Shown here: piece by piece, positions 56,743-64,000 of the stretch
Layout of the letters: the number at the start of each line of letters is the position of its first letter
Position numbering within the stretch: the stretch's first letter is position 1
NCBI RefSeq assembly: GCF_004124275.1
Contig: NZ_CP027218.1
Coordinates: 186,001 to 250,000 of the forward strand
Source: Pseudomonas sp. DTU12.3
GTDB lineage: Bacteria > Pseudomonadota > Gammaproteobacteria > Pseudomonadales > Pseudomonadaceae
DNA: 64,000 bases
Reading direction: 5' to 3'
Notes under the pieces: generated by a model
Database searches by the model: none
Told to the model about the DNA's origin: nothing
Seen by the model: only the letters and a program-made list of their open reading frames with translations
Made by a program: the position numbers and the translations under genes

Positions 56743-57522
56743 TCAGACAGCGATCTGATCATTTGCCGCTGGTGCCTGCGGGGCCGGTGGCAGTGAGCCC
56801 ATTTCGCGCTGAGTTTTCTCGTTCCAGGCTTGCACCCGGTCGTTCAACTCGGCGATGGCGCGCGGGCCTGTGCCTTCGGCATACATCGGTTCACCAATGA
56901 CCACAGTGATCACGCCGCACTTTTTGCCCCAGCCGATTTTCGGCCAGAACTTGCCGGCATTGTGTGCAATCGGCAGCACCGGAAGCGCCGCATTCACCGC
57001 CAAAGCGCTGCCACTGCGGGAGAACTTGCCGACAGTGCCAAACGGAACGCGTGTGCCTTCCGGGAAGATCAGCACCCAAACGTTGTCCTTGAGCAGCTCA
57101 TCACCCTTGGCGGCGACTTGTTTCAATGCAGCTTTCGGGTTGTCGCGGTCAATCGCGATAGGCCGCAACATGGCCATGGCCCAGCCGAAGAACGGTACAT
57201 ACAGCAGTTCGCGTTTGAGCACTTGGCTCAGCGGCGAGAAATAAGCGGAGAGAAAGAACGTCTCCCAGGTGCTCTGGTGGTTCGATTGAATCACGCAGGG
57301 CCGGTCAGGCACGTTTTCCGCGCCTTTGATTTCGTAACGGATACCGAGAAATACCTTGGTCAACCACAAGGCGCAACGGCACCAGTACACGTTGATGAAA
57401 CGATAACGCGCCTTGAATGGCAAAAACGGCGCGATAAAAAAACTCAAGCTGCACCACAGCAGGGAGGTGGTGCCCAGCAGAAGGTAAAAGAGAAAAATTC
57501 TGATGGCCCGCAGTATCGACAT
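56743..57522 (-). CDS. plsC: 1-acyl-sn-glycerol-3-phosphate acyltransferase
   Basis: 259 aa. N-terminal membrane segment(s) (IFLFYLLLGTTSLLWCSLSF), acyltransferase motif I QSNHQSTWETFF (NHxxxxE-like arrangement) and motif III LIFPEGTRVPFG. It acylates lysophosphatidic acid to phosphatidic acid on the inner membrane; P. aeruginosa has the same gene next to gmhB. A Pro/Ala-rich tail ends the protein. It lies 83 bp downstream of gmhB. Confidence 0.93.
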   Translation of the reverse strand: MSILRAIRIFLFYLLLGTTSLLWCSLSFFIAPFLPFKARYRFINVYWCRCALWLTKVFLGIRYEIKGAENVPDRPCVIQSNHQSTWETFFLSAYFSPLSQVLKRELLYVPFFGWAMAMLRPIAIDRDNPKAALKQVAAKGDELLKDNVWVLIFPEGTRVPFGTVGKFSRSGSALAVNAALPVLPIAHNAGKFWPKIGWGKKCGVITVVIGEPMYAEGTGPRAIAELNDRVQAWNEKTQREMGSLPPAPQAPAANDQIAV

Positions 57523-57605
57523 AGTGACGTTTACCGTGACGGGGCAATGCCCGAGTGTTCAAGCGCACTCCCGATCAATCCCTGGTCAGGAACTTCAGAA
57601 GTACT

Positions 57606-58139
57606 CTAGTTGTGGATAAGTTCTGCGGCAATCGCCGCCAGATCGTCAAAAATCAGAGTGCCCACCGGCAGGGTTTTGCCCTGAGTCTTTTCGCCTTTTC
57701 CGGTCTTTACCAAAACTGGCTGTGAATCGACGGCTTTGGCGGCCTCCAGGTCACCAAGGCTGTCGCCGACGAACCAGACATTGGTCAGCTCGACGTCGTA
57801 ATGCGCCGCGATGGTTTTCAGCATCCCCGGTTTCGGCTTGCGGCAATCGCAGCCTTCGTCCGGCCCATGCGGGCAATACACGATCAGCCCGACCTCACCG
57901 CCCTGCTCCGCCACCAACTCGCGCAACCGCGCGTGCATGGCATCGAGGGTGGCGAGGTCGTAGTAGCCGCGAGCAATACCCGACTGGTTGGTGGCGACCG
58001 CCACCGTCCAGCCGGCCTTGCTCAACTGCGCAATCGCCTCGATCGAGCCGGGCAACGGCATCCACTCCGCCACGGACTTGATGTAAGCGTCGGAGTCGTA
58101 ATTGATCACTCCGTCCCGATCGAGAATCAGCAGTTTCAA
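57606..58139 (-). CDS. gmhB: D-glycero-beta-D-manno-heptose-1,7-bisphosphate 7-phosphatase
   Basis: 177 aa from TTG 58139, with GAGGG upstream, 10 bp after the glyS stop. HAD phosphatase: nucleophile motif LLILDRDGVIN, ATNQSGIARGYY, the zinc loop CPHGPDEGCDCRKPKPGM and FVGDSLGDLEAAKA. It removes the 7-phosphate in ADP-heptose synthesis for the LPS inner core. It is cotranscribed with glyQ-glyS. Confidence 0.93.
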   Translation of the reverse strand: MKLLILDRDGVINYDSDAYIKSVAEWMPLPGSIEAIAQLSKAGWTVAVATNQSGIARGYYDLATLDAMHARLRELVAEQGGEVGLIVYCPHGPDEGCDCRKPKPGMLKTIAAHYDVELTNVWFVGDSLGDLEAAKAVDSQPVLVKTGKGEKTQGKTLPVGTLIFDDLAAIAAELIHN

Positions 58140-58149
58140 CAGCAATCCC

Positions 58150-60204
58150 TCAACCCAGCAGCGAAATGTCGGCAACACCGAGGAACAGGCCACGCAGACG
58201 CGCCAGCAGCGCGTAACGGTTGGCCCGTACATTGGCGTCGTCGGCATTGACCATCACCGCGTCGAAGAATGCATCCACCGGCTCGCGCAAGGCGGCCAGG
58301 CGTGCCAGCGATTCGTTGTACTGACGCGCTGCGGCCATCGGCTGCACCGCTTGATCCGCTTGCTGGATCGCCGAGTACAGCGAGAACTCGTTGGCGTTAT
58401 CGAAATACTTGGCTTGGACCTCGGTCGGTACCGCGCCTTCTACTTTGCTCAACAGGTTCGATACACGCTTGTTCACTGCCGCCAGCGCTGCCGCTTCCGG
58501 CAGCTTGCGGAACGCTTGCACCGCTTGCACACGCTGATCGAAGTCCAGCGCCGAACCCGGCTTCAGGGCACGTACCGACAGGTAAGTGGCCACTTCAACG
58601 CCTTCGTCTTCGTAGCGTGCACGCAGACGGTCGAAGATGAACTCCAGCACCGACTCGTTGAGGCCGGCAGCCTTAACCTTGGCACCGAACGCGGCCACGG
58701 CGAACGCCACGGCATCGTTCAGGTCCAGATCAAGTTTCTTCTCGATGAGGATACGCAGCACACCGAGTGCCGCGCGGCGCAGGGCATACGGGTCTTTGCT
58801 GCCGGTTGGCAGCATGCCGATACCAAAGATACCGACCAGGGTGTCGAGCTTGTCAGCGATGGCAACGGCCGCACCGGTCAGGGTCGACGGCAGTTCTGCA
58901 CCGGCACCGCGTGGCATGTATTGCTCGTTCAGCGCCAGCGCGACGTCTTCCGGCTCGCCGTCATTGAGGGCGTAGTAGTAACCGGCGACACCTTGCATCT
59001 CCGGGAACTCGCCAACCATTTCAGTGGCCAGGTCGCACTTCGACAGCAGGCCCGCGCGAGCAGCCCACGACGCGTTGCCGCCAATGCGTGCGGCGATGTA
59101 CGCAGCCAGTTTTGATACGCGCTCGGCCTTGTCGTAGACGCTGCCGAGTTTTTCCTGGAACACCACGTTCTTCAGGCGATCATTGAAAGCTTCGAGTTTC
59201 TGCTTCTTGTCTTGCTTGAAGAAGAACTCGGCGTCGGTCAGGCGTGGGCGAACCACTTTTTCGTTACCGGCGATGATCTGCTGCGGGTCTTTGCTTTCGA
59301 TGTTGGCCACAGTGATGAAACGTGGCAGCAACTTGCCGTCGGCATCCAGCAGGCAGAAGTACTTCTGGTTGTCCTGCATGGTGGTGATCAGCGCTTCCTG
59401 CGGCACGTCGAGGAAACGTTCCTCGAACGAACACACCAGCGGCACCGGCCATTCAACCAGCGCGGTCACTTCGTCGAGCAATGCCGGCGGAACGATAGCC
59501 GTGCCTTCCTGACGGGTGGCCAGCTCTTCGGTGCGCTTGCTGATGATCTCGCGACGCTCGTTGGCGTCGGCCAGCACGTAAGCGGCACGCAGGTCGGCGA
59601 GGTAGCTCGACGGCGAACCGATGCGCACGCTTTCCGGGTGATGGAAACGGTGACCACGGGAATCACGGCCAGCCTTCTGCGCGAGGATGGTGCAGTCGAT
59701 GACCTGGTCACCGAGCAGCATCACCAGCCACTGGGTCGGACGCACGAACTCTTCCTTGCGCGCACCCCAACGCATGCGTTTCGGGATCGGCAGGTCGTTC
59801 AGCGAATCTTCGACGATGGTCGGCAGCAGGCTCGCGGTCGGCTTGCCGGCGATGCTCTGGCTGTAACGCAGTTTCGGGCCGCTCTGATCGATTTCGCTCA
59901 GATCAACGCCGCATTTCTTGGCGAAACCCAAAGCTGCCTGAGTCGGGTTGCCGTCAGCGTCGAACGCCGCCTGACGTGGCGGGCCGTCGAGGTTGATGCT
60001 GCGATCCGGTTGCTGGGTGGCCAGCGCGGTGATCAGCACAGCCAGACGGCGCGGCGCCGCGTAGACGGTTTTAGTCTCATAGCTCAGGCCTGCGGCTTGC
60101 AGGCCCTTGTCGATACCGGCGAGGAATGCCTCAGCCAAGGTGTTCAGGGCTTTCGGTGGCAGTTCTTCGGTGCCCAGTTCAACCAGAAAATCTTGCGCAC
60201 TCAT
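58150..60204 (-). CDS. glyS: Glycyl-tRNA synthetase beta subunit
   Basis: 684 aa, standard length. N-terminal [20 protein letters not shown] and [20 protein letters not shown] are characteristic; the C-terminal DALR anticodon-binding region contains [20 protein letters not shown]. It forms the alpha2beta2 enzyme with GlyQ. Its start overlaps the glyQ stop (ATGA). Confidence 0.97.
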   Translation of the reverse strand: MSAQDFLVELGTEELPPKALNTLAEAFLAGIDKGLQAAGLSYETKTVYAAPRRLAVLITALATQQPDRSINLDGPPRQAAFDADGNPTQAALGFAKKCGVDLSEIDQSGPKLRYSQSIAGKPTASLLPTIVEDSLNDLPIPKRMRWGARKEEFVRPTQWLVMLLGDQVIDCTILAQKAGRDSRGHRFHHPESVRIGSPSSYLADLRAAYVLADANERREIISKRTEELATRQEGTAIVPPALLDEVTALVEWPVPLVCSFEERFLDVPQEALITTMQDNQKYFCLLDADGKLLPRFITVANIESKDPQQIIAGNEKVVRPRLTDAEFFFKQDKKQKLEAFNDRLKNVVFQEKLGSVYDKAERVSKLAAYIAARIGGNASWAARAGLLSKCDLATEMVGEFPEMQGVAGYYYALNDGEPEDVALALNEQYMPRGAGAELPSTLTGAAVAIADKLDTLVGIFGIGMLPTGSKDPYALRRAALGVLRILIEKKLDLDLNDAVAFAVAAFGAKVKAAGLNESVLEFIFDRLRARYEDEGVEVATYLSVRALKPGSALDFDQRVQAVQAFRKLPEAAALAAVNKRVSNLLSKVEGAVPTEVQAKYFDNANEFSLYSAIQQADQAVQPMAAARQYNESLARLAALREPVDAFFDAVMVNADDANVRANRYALLARLRGLFLGVADISLLG

Positions 60205-61154
60205 TGTGCTGCCTCCAGCTTGGCCAGTACTTCGTCACGCAGATCCGGGGTCGCCATCGGGAAGCCCAGCTTGGCGCGCGCCAGCAGGTAGGCTTGCGCA
60301 ACGGAACGCGCCAGGGTGCGTACGCGCAAAATGTATTGCTGACGCGCGGTCACCGAGATCGCCCGGCGCGCATCCAGCAGGTTGAAGGTGTGCGACGCCT
60401 TCAGGACCATTTCGTAGCTCGGCAACGGCAGCGGCTGGTCGAGTTCGATCAGGCGCTTGGCTTCGCTTTCATAGAAGTCGAACAGTTCGAACAGCTTGTC
60501 GACGTTGGCGTGTTCGAAGTTGTAAGTGGACTGCTCCACTTCGTTCTGGTGGAACACGTCGCCGTAGGTGACTTTGCCCATCGGGCCGTCAGCCCAGACC
60601 AGGTCGTAGACCGAATCCACGCCTTGCAGGTACATGGCCAGACGCTCGAGGCCGTAAGTGATCTCGCCGGTCACCGGGTAGCACTCGATGCCACCAGCCT
60701 GTTGGAAGTAGGTGAACTGAGTCACTTCCATGCCGTTCAGCCAGACTTCCCAGCCCAGACCCCATGCGCCGAGGGTCGGCGATTCCCAGTTGTCTTCGAC
60801 GAAGCGAATGTCGTGAACCAGTGGGTCCAGGCCGACATGCTTGAGGGAGCCCAGGTACAGTTCCTGGAAGTTGTCCGGGTTGGGCTTGAGCACGACCTGG
60901 AACTGATAGTAGTGCTGCAGACGGTTCGGGTTTTCACCGTAGCGGCCGTCAGTCGGACGGCGGCTTGGCTGCACGTAGGCGGCGTTCCAGGTTTCCGGGC
61001 CGATGGCACGGAGGAAGGTCGCGGTGTGGAAAGTGCCGGCGCCTACTTCCATATCGTAGGGCTGAAGTACCACGCAACCTTGCTCGGCCCAGTATTGCTG
61101 GAGCGCGAGGATCAAGTCTTGGAAGGTACGCACGGCTGGCGTAGGCTGGCTCAC
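60201..61154 (-). CDS. glyQ: Glycyl-tRNA synthetase alpha subunit
   Basis: 317 aa from GTG 61154 ([20 protein letters not shown]), chosen by family length; the frame is open further upstream. Class II motifs: [60 protein letters not shown]. The catalytic subunit makes glycyl-adenylate and charges tRNA-Gly. It is divergent from tag. Confidence 0.97.
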   Translation of the reverse strand: MSQPTPAVRTFQDLILALQQYWAEQGCVVLQPYDMEVGAGTFHTATFLRAIGPETWNAAYVQPSRRPTDGRYGENPNRLQHYYQFQVVLKPNPDNFQELYLGSLKHVGLDPLVHDIRFVEDNWESPTLGAWGLGWEVWLNGMEVTQFTYFQQAGGIECYPVTGEITYGLERLAMYLQGVDSVYDLVWADGPMGKVTYGDVFHQNEVEQSTYNFEHANVDKLFELFDFYESEAKRLIELDQPLPLPSYEMVLKASHTFNLLDARRAISVTARQQYILRVRTLARSVAQAYLLARAKLGFPMATPDLRDEVLAKLEAAQ

Positions 61155-61235
61155 GAAATTCACCTGTTTCTTGGGCTGCGATTTAAAGAGCGGGAGTATA
61201 CCCGATTCAGTCGCACCTCCACCCCCTGGAGCCTT

Positions 61236-61793
61236 ATGCCACGCTGCTTTTGGTGTACCGAAGATCCGCTGTACATGGCTTATCACGATCAGGAGTGGGG
61301 CACGCCGCTACGCGATGCGCAGGGTTTGTTCGAGTTGCTTTTGCTCGAAGGGTTCCAGGCCGGGCTGTCGTGGATCACCGTGCTGCGCAAACGCGAGCGT
61401 TATCGCGAGGTGTTGTTCGGCTTCGACGTGCAGCGCGTGGCGCAAATGAGCGACGCTGAAATCGACGAGTTGATGCTCGATCCGGGGATCATCCGCAACC
61501 GCCTCAAACTCAATGCCGCCCGCCGCAATGCCCAGGCCTGGCTGGCGCTGGAGGATCCGGTGGGGTTCCTCTGGTCGTTCGTCGGCGACCAGCCGATCAT
61601 CAATCATTTCAAGGATCGCAGCGAAGTCCCGGCGATCACCCCCGAAGCGCTGGCGATGAGCAAAGGCCTGAAAAAGGCCGGGTTCACGTTCGTCGGCCCG
61701 ACCATTTGCTACGCACTGATGCAGGCCTCGGGCATGGTCATGGACCACACCCAGGACTGCGACCGCTACGCGCAGCTCGCCAACGGCGGTTAG
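61236..61793 (+). CDS. tag: DNA-3-methyladenine glycosylase I
   Basis: 185 aa from ATG 61236 with GGAG upstream. The zinc ligands characteristic of Tag are present: Cys4 and His17 at the N-terminus ([20 protein letters not shown]) and His/Cys in [10 protein letters not shown] at the C-terminus. The HhH-like core includes [18 protein letters not shown] residues. It removes 3-methyladenine from alkylated DNA. It is followed 40 bp later by the acyltransferase. Confidence 0.96.
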   Translation: MPRCFWCTEDPLYMAYHDQEWGTPLRDAQGLFELLLLEGFQAGLSWITVLRKRERYREVLFGFDVQRVAQMSDAEIDELMLDPGIIRNRLKLNAARRNAQAWLALEDPVGFLWSFVGDQPIINHFKDRSEVPAITPEALAMSKGLKKAGFTFVGPTICYALMQASGMVMDHTQDCDRYAQLANGG

Positions 61794-61833
61794 AATGGGC
61801 GCCTCGCGCACCGCACAAGATCAGGAGTGACCT

Positions 61834-62721
61834 GTGGAAAAGTTTAAAGGCGCCTTGCTGGTAGGCGCTCTGCGGCTGTTTGCCCTGCTGCCATGGCGGG
61901 CCGTGCAGGCCGTGGGTTCGGCGATCGGCTGGATCATGTGGAAAACCCCCAACCGCTCCCGCGACGTGGTGCGGATCAATCTCGCCAAATGTTTTCCACA
62001 GATGGATGCGGCCGAACGTGAGCGTCTGGTCGGCCAAAGCCTGAAAGACATCGGCAAGTCGCTGACCGAAAGCGCCTGCGCGTGGATCTGGCCGGCGCAG
62101 CGTTCGATTGATCTGGTGCGCGAAGTCGAAGGCCTCGACGTGCTGAAAGACGCCTTGGCCTCGGGCAAAGGCGTGGTCGGCATCACCAGCCACCTGGGCA
62201 ACTGGGAAGTGCTCAACCACTTCTATTGCAGCCAGTGCAAACCAATCATTTTCTACCGCCCGCCAAAGCTCAAGGCTGTGGACGATTTGCTGCGCAAACA
62301 GCGCGTGCAACTGGGCAACAAAGTCGCCGCCTCCACCAAGGAAGGCATCCTCAGCGTCATCAAGGAAGTGCGCAAAGGTGGTGCAGTGGGCATCCCCGCT
62401 GACCCGGAACCAGCCGAATCCGCCGGGATCTTCGTGCCGTTCTTCGCCACGCAAGCGCTGACCAGCAAATTCGTTCCGAACATGTTGGCCGGTGGCAAAG
62501 CCGTCGGCGTATTCCTGCATGCGCTGCGCCTGCCCGACGGTTCCGGCTACAAAGTCATCCTCGAAGCCGCGCCCGAAGCCATGTACAGCACCGACACCGC
62601 CGAATCCTGTGCGGCAATGAGCAAAGTCGTCGAACGCTACGTCGCGGCGTATCCAAGCCAGTACATGTGGAGCATGAAGCGCTTCAAAAAGCGCCCACCC
62701 GGCGAAGAACGCTGGTACTGA
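61834..62721 (+). CDS. lpxL: Lipid A lauroyl-type acyltransferase (LpxL/HtrB family)
   Basis: 295 aa, GTG start at 61834 (EKFKGALLVGALRLFALLPW), membrane anchor near the N-terminus. The acyltransferase motif ITSHLGNWEVLNHF (HxxxxxE) and the segment AVGIPADPEPAESAGIFVPF match the LpxL/LpxM family. It adds a secondary acyl chain to lipid A at the inner membrane. P. aeruginosa has a homolog in the same position after tag. Whether it is the 2-position or 2'-position enzyme cannot be told. Confidence 0.9.
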   Translation: MEKFKGALLVGALRLFALLPWRAVQAVGSAIGWIMWKTPNRSRDVVRINLAKCFPQMDAAERERLVGQSLKDIGKSLTESACAWIWPAQRSIDLVREVEGLDVLKDALASGKGVVGITSHLGNWEVLNHFYCSQCKPIIFYRPPKLKAVDDLLRKQRVQLGNKVAASTKEGILSVIKEVRKGGAVGIPADPEPAESAGIFVPFFATQALTSKFVPNMLAGGKAVGVFLHALRLPDGSGYKVILEAAPEAMYSTDTAESCAAMSKVVERYVAAYPSQYMWSMKRFKKRPPGEERWY

Positions 62722-62745
62722 GGTAATTGGCACACTCTGTGGATA

Positions 62746-62792
62746 ACCTGTAGGAGCTGCCGCAGGTTCGGGCCGCGATCGGACGATCTTTG
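62746..62792 (+). repeat. Degenerate REP element
   Basis: CCTGTAGGAGCTGCCGCAGG followed by a diverged second arm (GCGATCGGACGATCTTTGATC). It lies between lpxL and the PilZ gene and is flanked by exact DnaA boxes at 62738 and 62805. Confidence 0.65.
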
Positions 62793-62837
62793 ATCCTGCT
62801 TGAGTTATCCACAACCGTTCAAAAAGGGCGCACCAAG

Positions 62838-63077
62838 ATGTCCGAACAACGCAAATCCTTCCGCATCAAGATCACCCACGACAGCTTCGGCGAATGCCTC
62901 GGGCAAACCCGCAACCTGTCCCCGACTGGCGTGTACGTCCAGCACCCGCGCTTGGCTTCTTTGCCCAAAGGCGCGGTGGTTTATGGCCAGGTACAGGACT
63001 TACCCACAGGCGCGCCGCGAGTGCGGATGGAAGTGGTGACGGTCGATGCGGAAGGCATCGGCCTGCGCTATCTATAG
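62838..63077 (+). CDS. PilZ-domain protein
   Basis: 79 aa from ATG 62838. The c-di-GMP binding residues fit PilZ: RxxxR in QRKSFRIK (residues about 4-8) and N-x-S-x-x-G in NLSPTGVYV. It is a minimal single-domain PilZ protein, the kind that acts as an adaptor. The same type of gene occupies this position in P. aeruginosa. Partner unknown; an upstream longer reading lacks support. Confidence 0.88.
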   Translation: MSEQRKSFRIKITHDSFGECLGQTRNLSPTGVYVQHPRLASLPKGAVVYGQVQDLPTGAPRVRMEVVTVDAEGIGLRYL

Positions 63078-63081
63078 AAAA

Positions 63082-63396
63082 TCACTGCGCCTGACGATCG
63101 AGCTTCTTCAAGAACACCGTCATTTCCTTCTCGGCCTGCTTGTCGCCATGCGCGCGGGCCGCTTCCAGACCTTGCTCCCACGCCTGACGCGCGGCAGCGT
63201 GATTGCCCAGCGCCAGCTGCGCCTTGCCCAACAATTTCCACGCCGCTGAATACTTCGGATCAAAGCCGACACAGCGCTGGAAATGCTCGGCGGCTTTGGC
63301 ATTTTCGCCCAGATCCAGATAGCCCTTGCCCAGGCCGAAGCGCAGCAGAGAGTTATCCACACCCTTGGCGAGCATTTTTTCCAGAGATTCGAGCAT
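63082..63396 (-). CDS. Small TPR protein
   Basis: 104 aa, ATG 63396. Two or three TPR units are visible (LLRFGLGKGYLDLGENAKAA; YSAAWKLLGKAQLALGNHAA), followed by a charged helix. No signal peptide, so probably a cytoplasmic scaffold. It converges with the PilZ gene, the two stops being only 4 bp apart, and is followed upstream by a REP pair. Function unknown. Confidence 0.88.
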   Translation of the reverse strand: MLESLEKMLAKGVDNSLLRFGLGKGYLDLGENAKAAEHFQRCVGFDPKYSAAWKLLGKAQLALGNHAAARQAWEQGLEAARAHGDKQAEKEMTVFLKKLDRQAQ

Positions 63397-63445
63397 GGGT
63401 GGATACCTTTTCGGGGGAGTGTCAGGTGTTGATCGGGTTTAGTGA

Positions 63446-63525
63446 GGCCGCTTTCGCGAGCAAGCCCGCTCCCACAGGGGGAATGCATTCCAAATGTGGG
63501 AGCGGGCTTGCTCGCGAAGAGGCCA
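63446..63525. repeat. Inverted repeat pair of the second REP family
   Basis: TTCGCGAGCAAGCCCGCTCC and its inverse GGAGCGGGCTTGCTCGCGAA are separated by about 20 bp, the same family as at 29631. It lies between the TPR gene and trkA. Confidence 0.9.
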
Positions 63526-63547
63526 TCACAGTCAGCGAAATTCCGGA

Positions 63548-64000
63548 TCAGAAGAAGCTCAACCCCACATGAAACAGCTTCTCCACATCGCGAATATGCT
63601 TTTTATCCACAAGGAACAGAATCACATGGTCGCCCGCTTCGATCACCGTGTCGTCGTGGGCGATGATCACTTGTTCGTTGCGGATCACCGCACCGATCGT
63701 GGTGCCCGGCGGCAGGCCGATTTTCTCGATCGGCTTGCCAATCACCTTGCTCGATTTCGCATCACCGTGGGCAATCGCCTCGATCGCCTCCGCCGCGCCG
63801 CGCCGCAATGAGTGCACGCTGACGATATCGCCACGGCGCACGTGGGCCAGCAGCGTGCCGATGGTCGCCAGTTGCGGGCTGATGGCGATGTCGATATCGC
63901 CGCCCTGAATCAGATCGACGTAGGCCGGGTTGTTGATGATCGTCATGACCTTCTTTGCCCCCAGCCGTTTCGCCAGCAGCGACGACATGATGTTGGCTTC
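63548..64000 (-). CDS. trkA: Trk potassium uptake regulatory protein TrkA, 3' part only
   Basis: About 150 C-terminal residues are visible; the 5' end lies beyond the right edge. The segment [20 protein letters not shown] and the following [16 protein letters not shown] are the end of the second NAD-binding (RCK) half. The last 80 residues are a TrkA-C domain ([33 protein letters not shown]). TrkA is the cytoplasmic NAD-binding partner of TrkH/TrkG K+ channels. P. aeruginosa has trkA at the same place. Confidence 0.95.
   Translation of the reverse strand, partial: EANIMSSLLAKRLGAKKVMTIINNPAYVDLIQGGDIDIAISPQLATIGTLLAHVRRGDIVSVHSLRRGAAEAIEAIAHGDAKSSKVIGKPIEKIGLPPGTTIGAVIRNEQVIIAHDDTVIEAGDHVILFLVDKKHIRDVEKLFHVGLSFF

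Overview
The window is a chromosomal segment around the replication origin of a Pseudomonas, most likely of the P. fluorescens group. The evidence is the gene order mnmG-rsmG-parA-parB-atpIBEFHAGDC on one side and rpmH-[oriC]-dnaA-dnaN-recF-gyrB-...-gmhB-glyS/Q-tag-lpxL-PilZ-TPR-trkA on the other, the A-band type rmd-gmd-wbpW-wzm-wzt-wbpXYZ locus, the REP/BIME repeat families and the GlmR-GlmS pair. The species call is inference; no rRNA or tRNA gene was seen.

Layout. (1) 1-3.5 kb: a leftward, translationally coupled operon of three SPFH-family proteins (HflK-like, HflC-like with a His-rich N-terminus, a second HflK-like cut by the window edge). A Zur-like palindrome lies just upstream and a perfect parS site lies inside the third gene. 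(2) 3.5-8.5 kb: a decayed dihydrolipoamide dehydrogenase remnant, an Lrp/AsnC regulator, a LysE-type exporter, and a two-gene unit (DUF3142-like lipoprotein plus a large exported repeat protein). (3) 8.6-22.9 kb: polysaccharide region. A leftward operon (two related glycosyltransferases, acyltransferase, methyltransferase) diverges from a rightward operon for GDP-D-rhamnose synthesis, ABC export and rhamnan polymerisation. (4) 23-26.8 kb: a three-domain flavin/2Fe-2S oxidoreductase, a glutathione S-transferase and a LysR regulator. (5) 26.9-31.1 kb: glmS, glmR, glmU. (6) 31.2-38.4 kb: the complete F1Fo ATP synthase operon, with a terminator and a candidate sigma70 promoter. (7) 38.5-42.7 kb: mnmG-rsmG-parA-parB. 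(8) 42.7-47.8 kb: mnmE, yidC, yidD, rnpA, rpmH and oriC. (9) 47.8-54.0 kb: dnaA-dnaN-recF-gyrB with parS in recF. (10) 54-64 kb: a divergent two-component pair, plsC, gmhB, glyS/glyQ, tag, a lauroyl-type acyltransferase, a PilZ protein, a small TPR protein and the 3' part of trkA.

The genes work together in three ways. dnaA/dnaN/recF/gyrB, parAB and parS handle replication and segregation. glmS/glmU and the rhamnan cluster feed and build the cell envelope, together with gmhB, plsC and the lipid A acyltransferase. yidC, rnpA, rpmH, mnmE and mnmG serve membrane-protein insertion and RNA processing or modification. The most unusual signals are the parS copy about 47 kb from dnaA, a second DnaA-box/AT-rich cluster between mnmG and mnmE, a very high density of exact TTATCCACA boxes over about 42 kb, the His-rich SPFH operon with a Zur-like site, and REP elements that supply stop codons.
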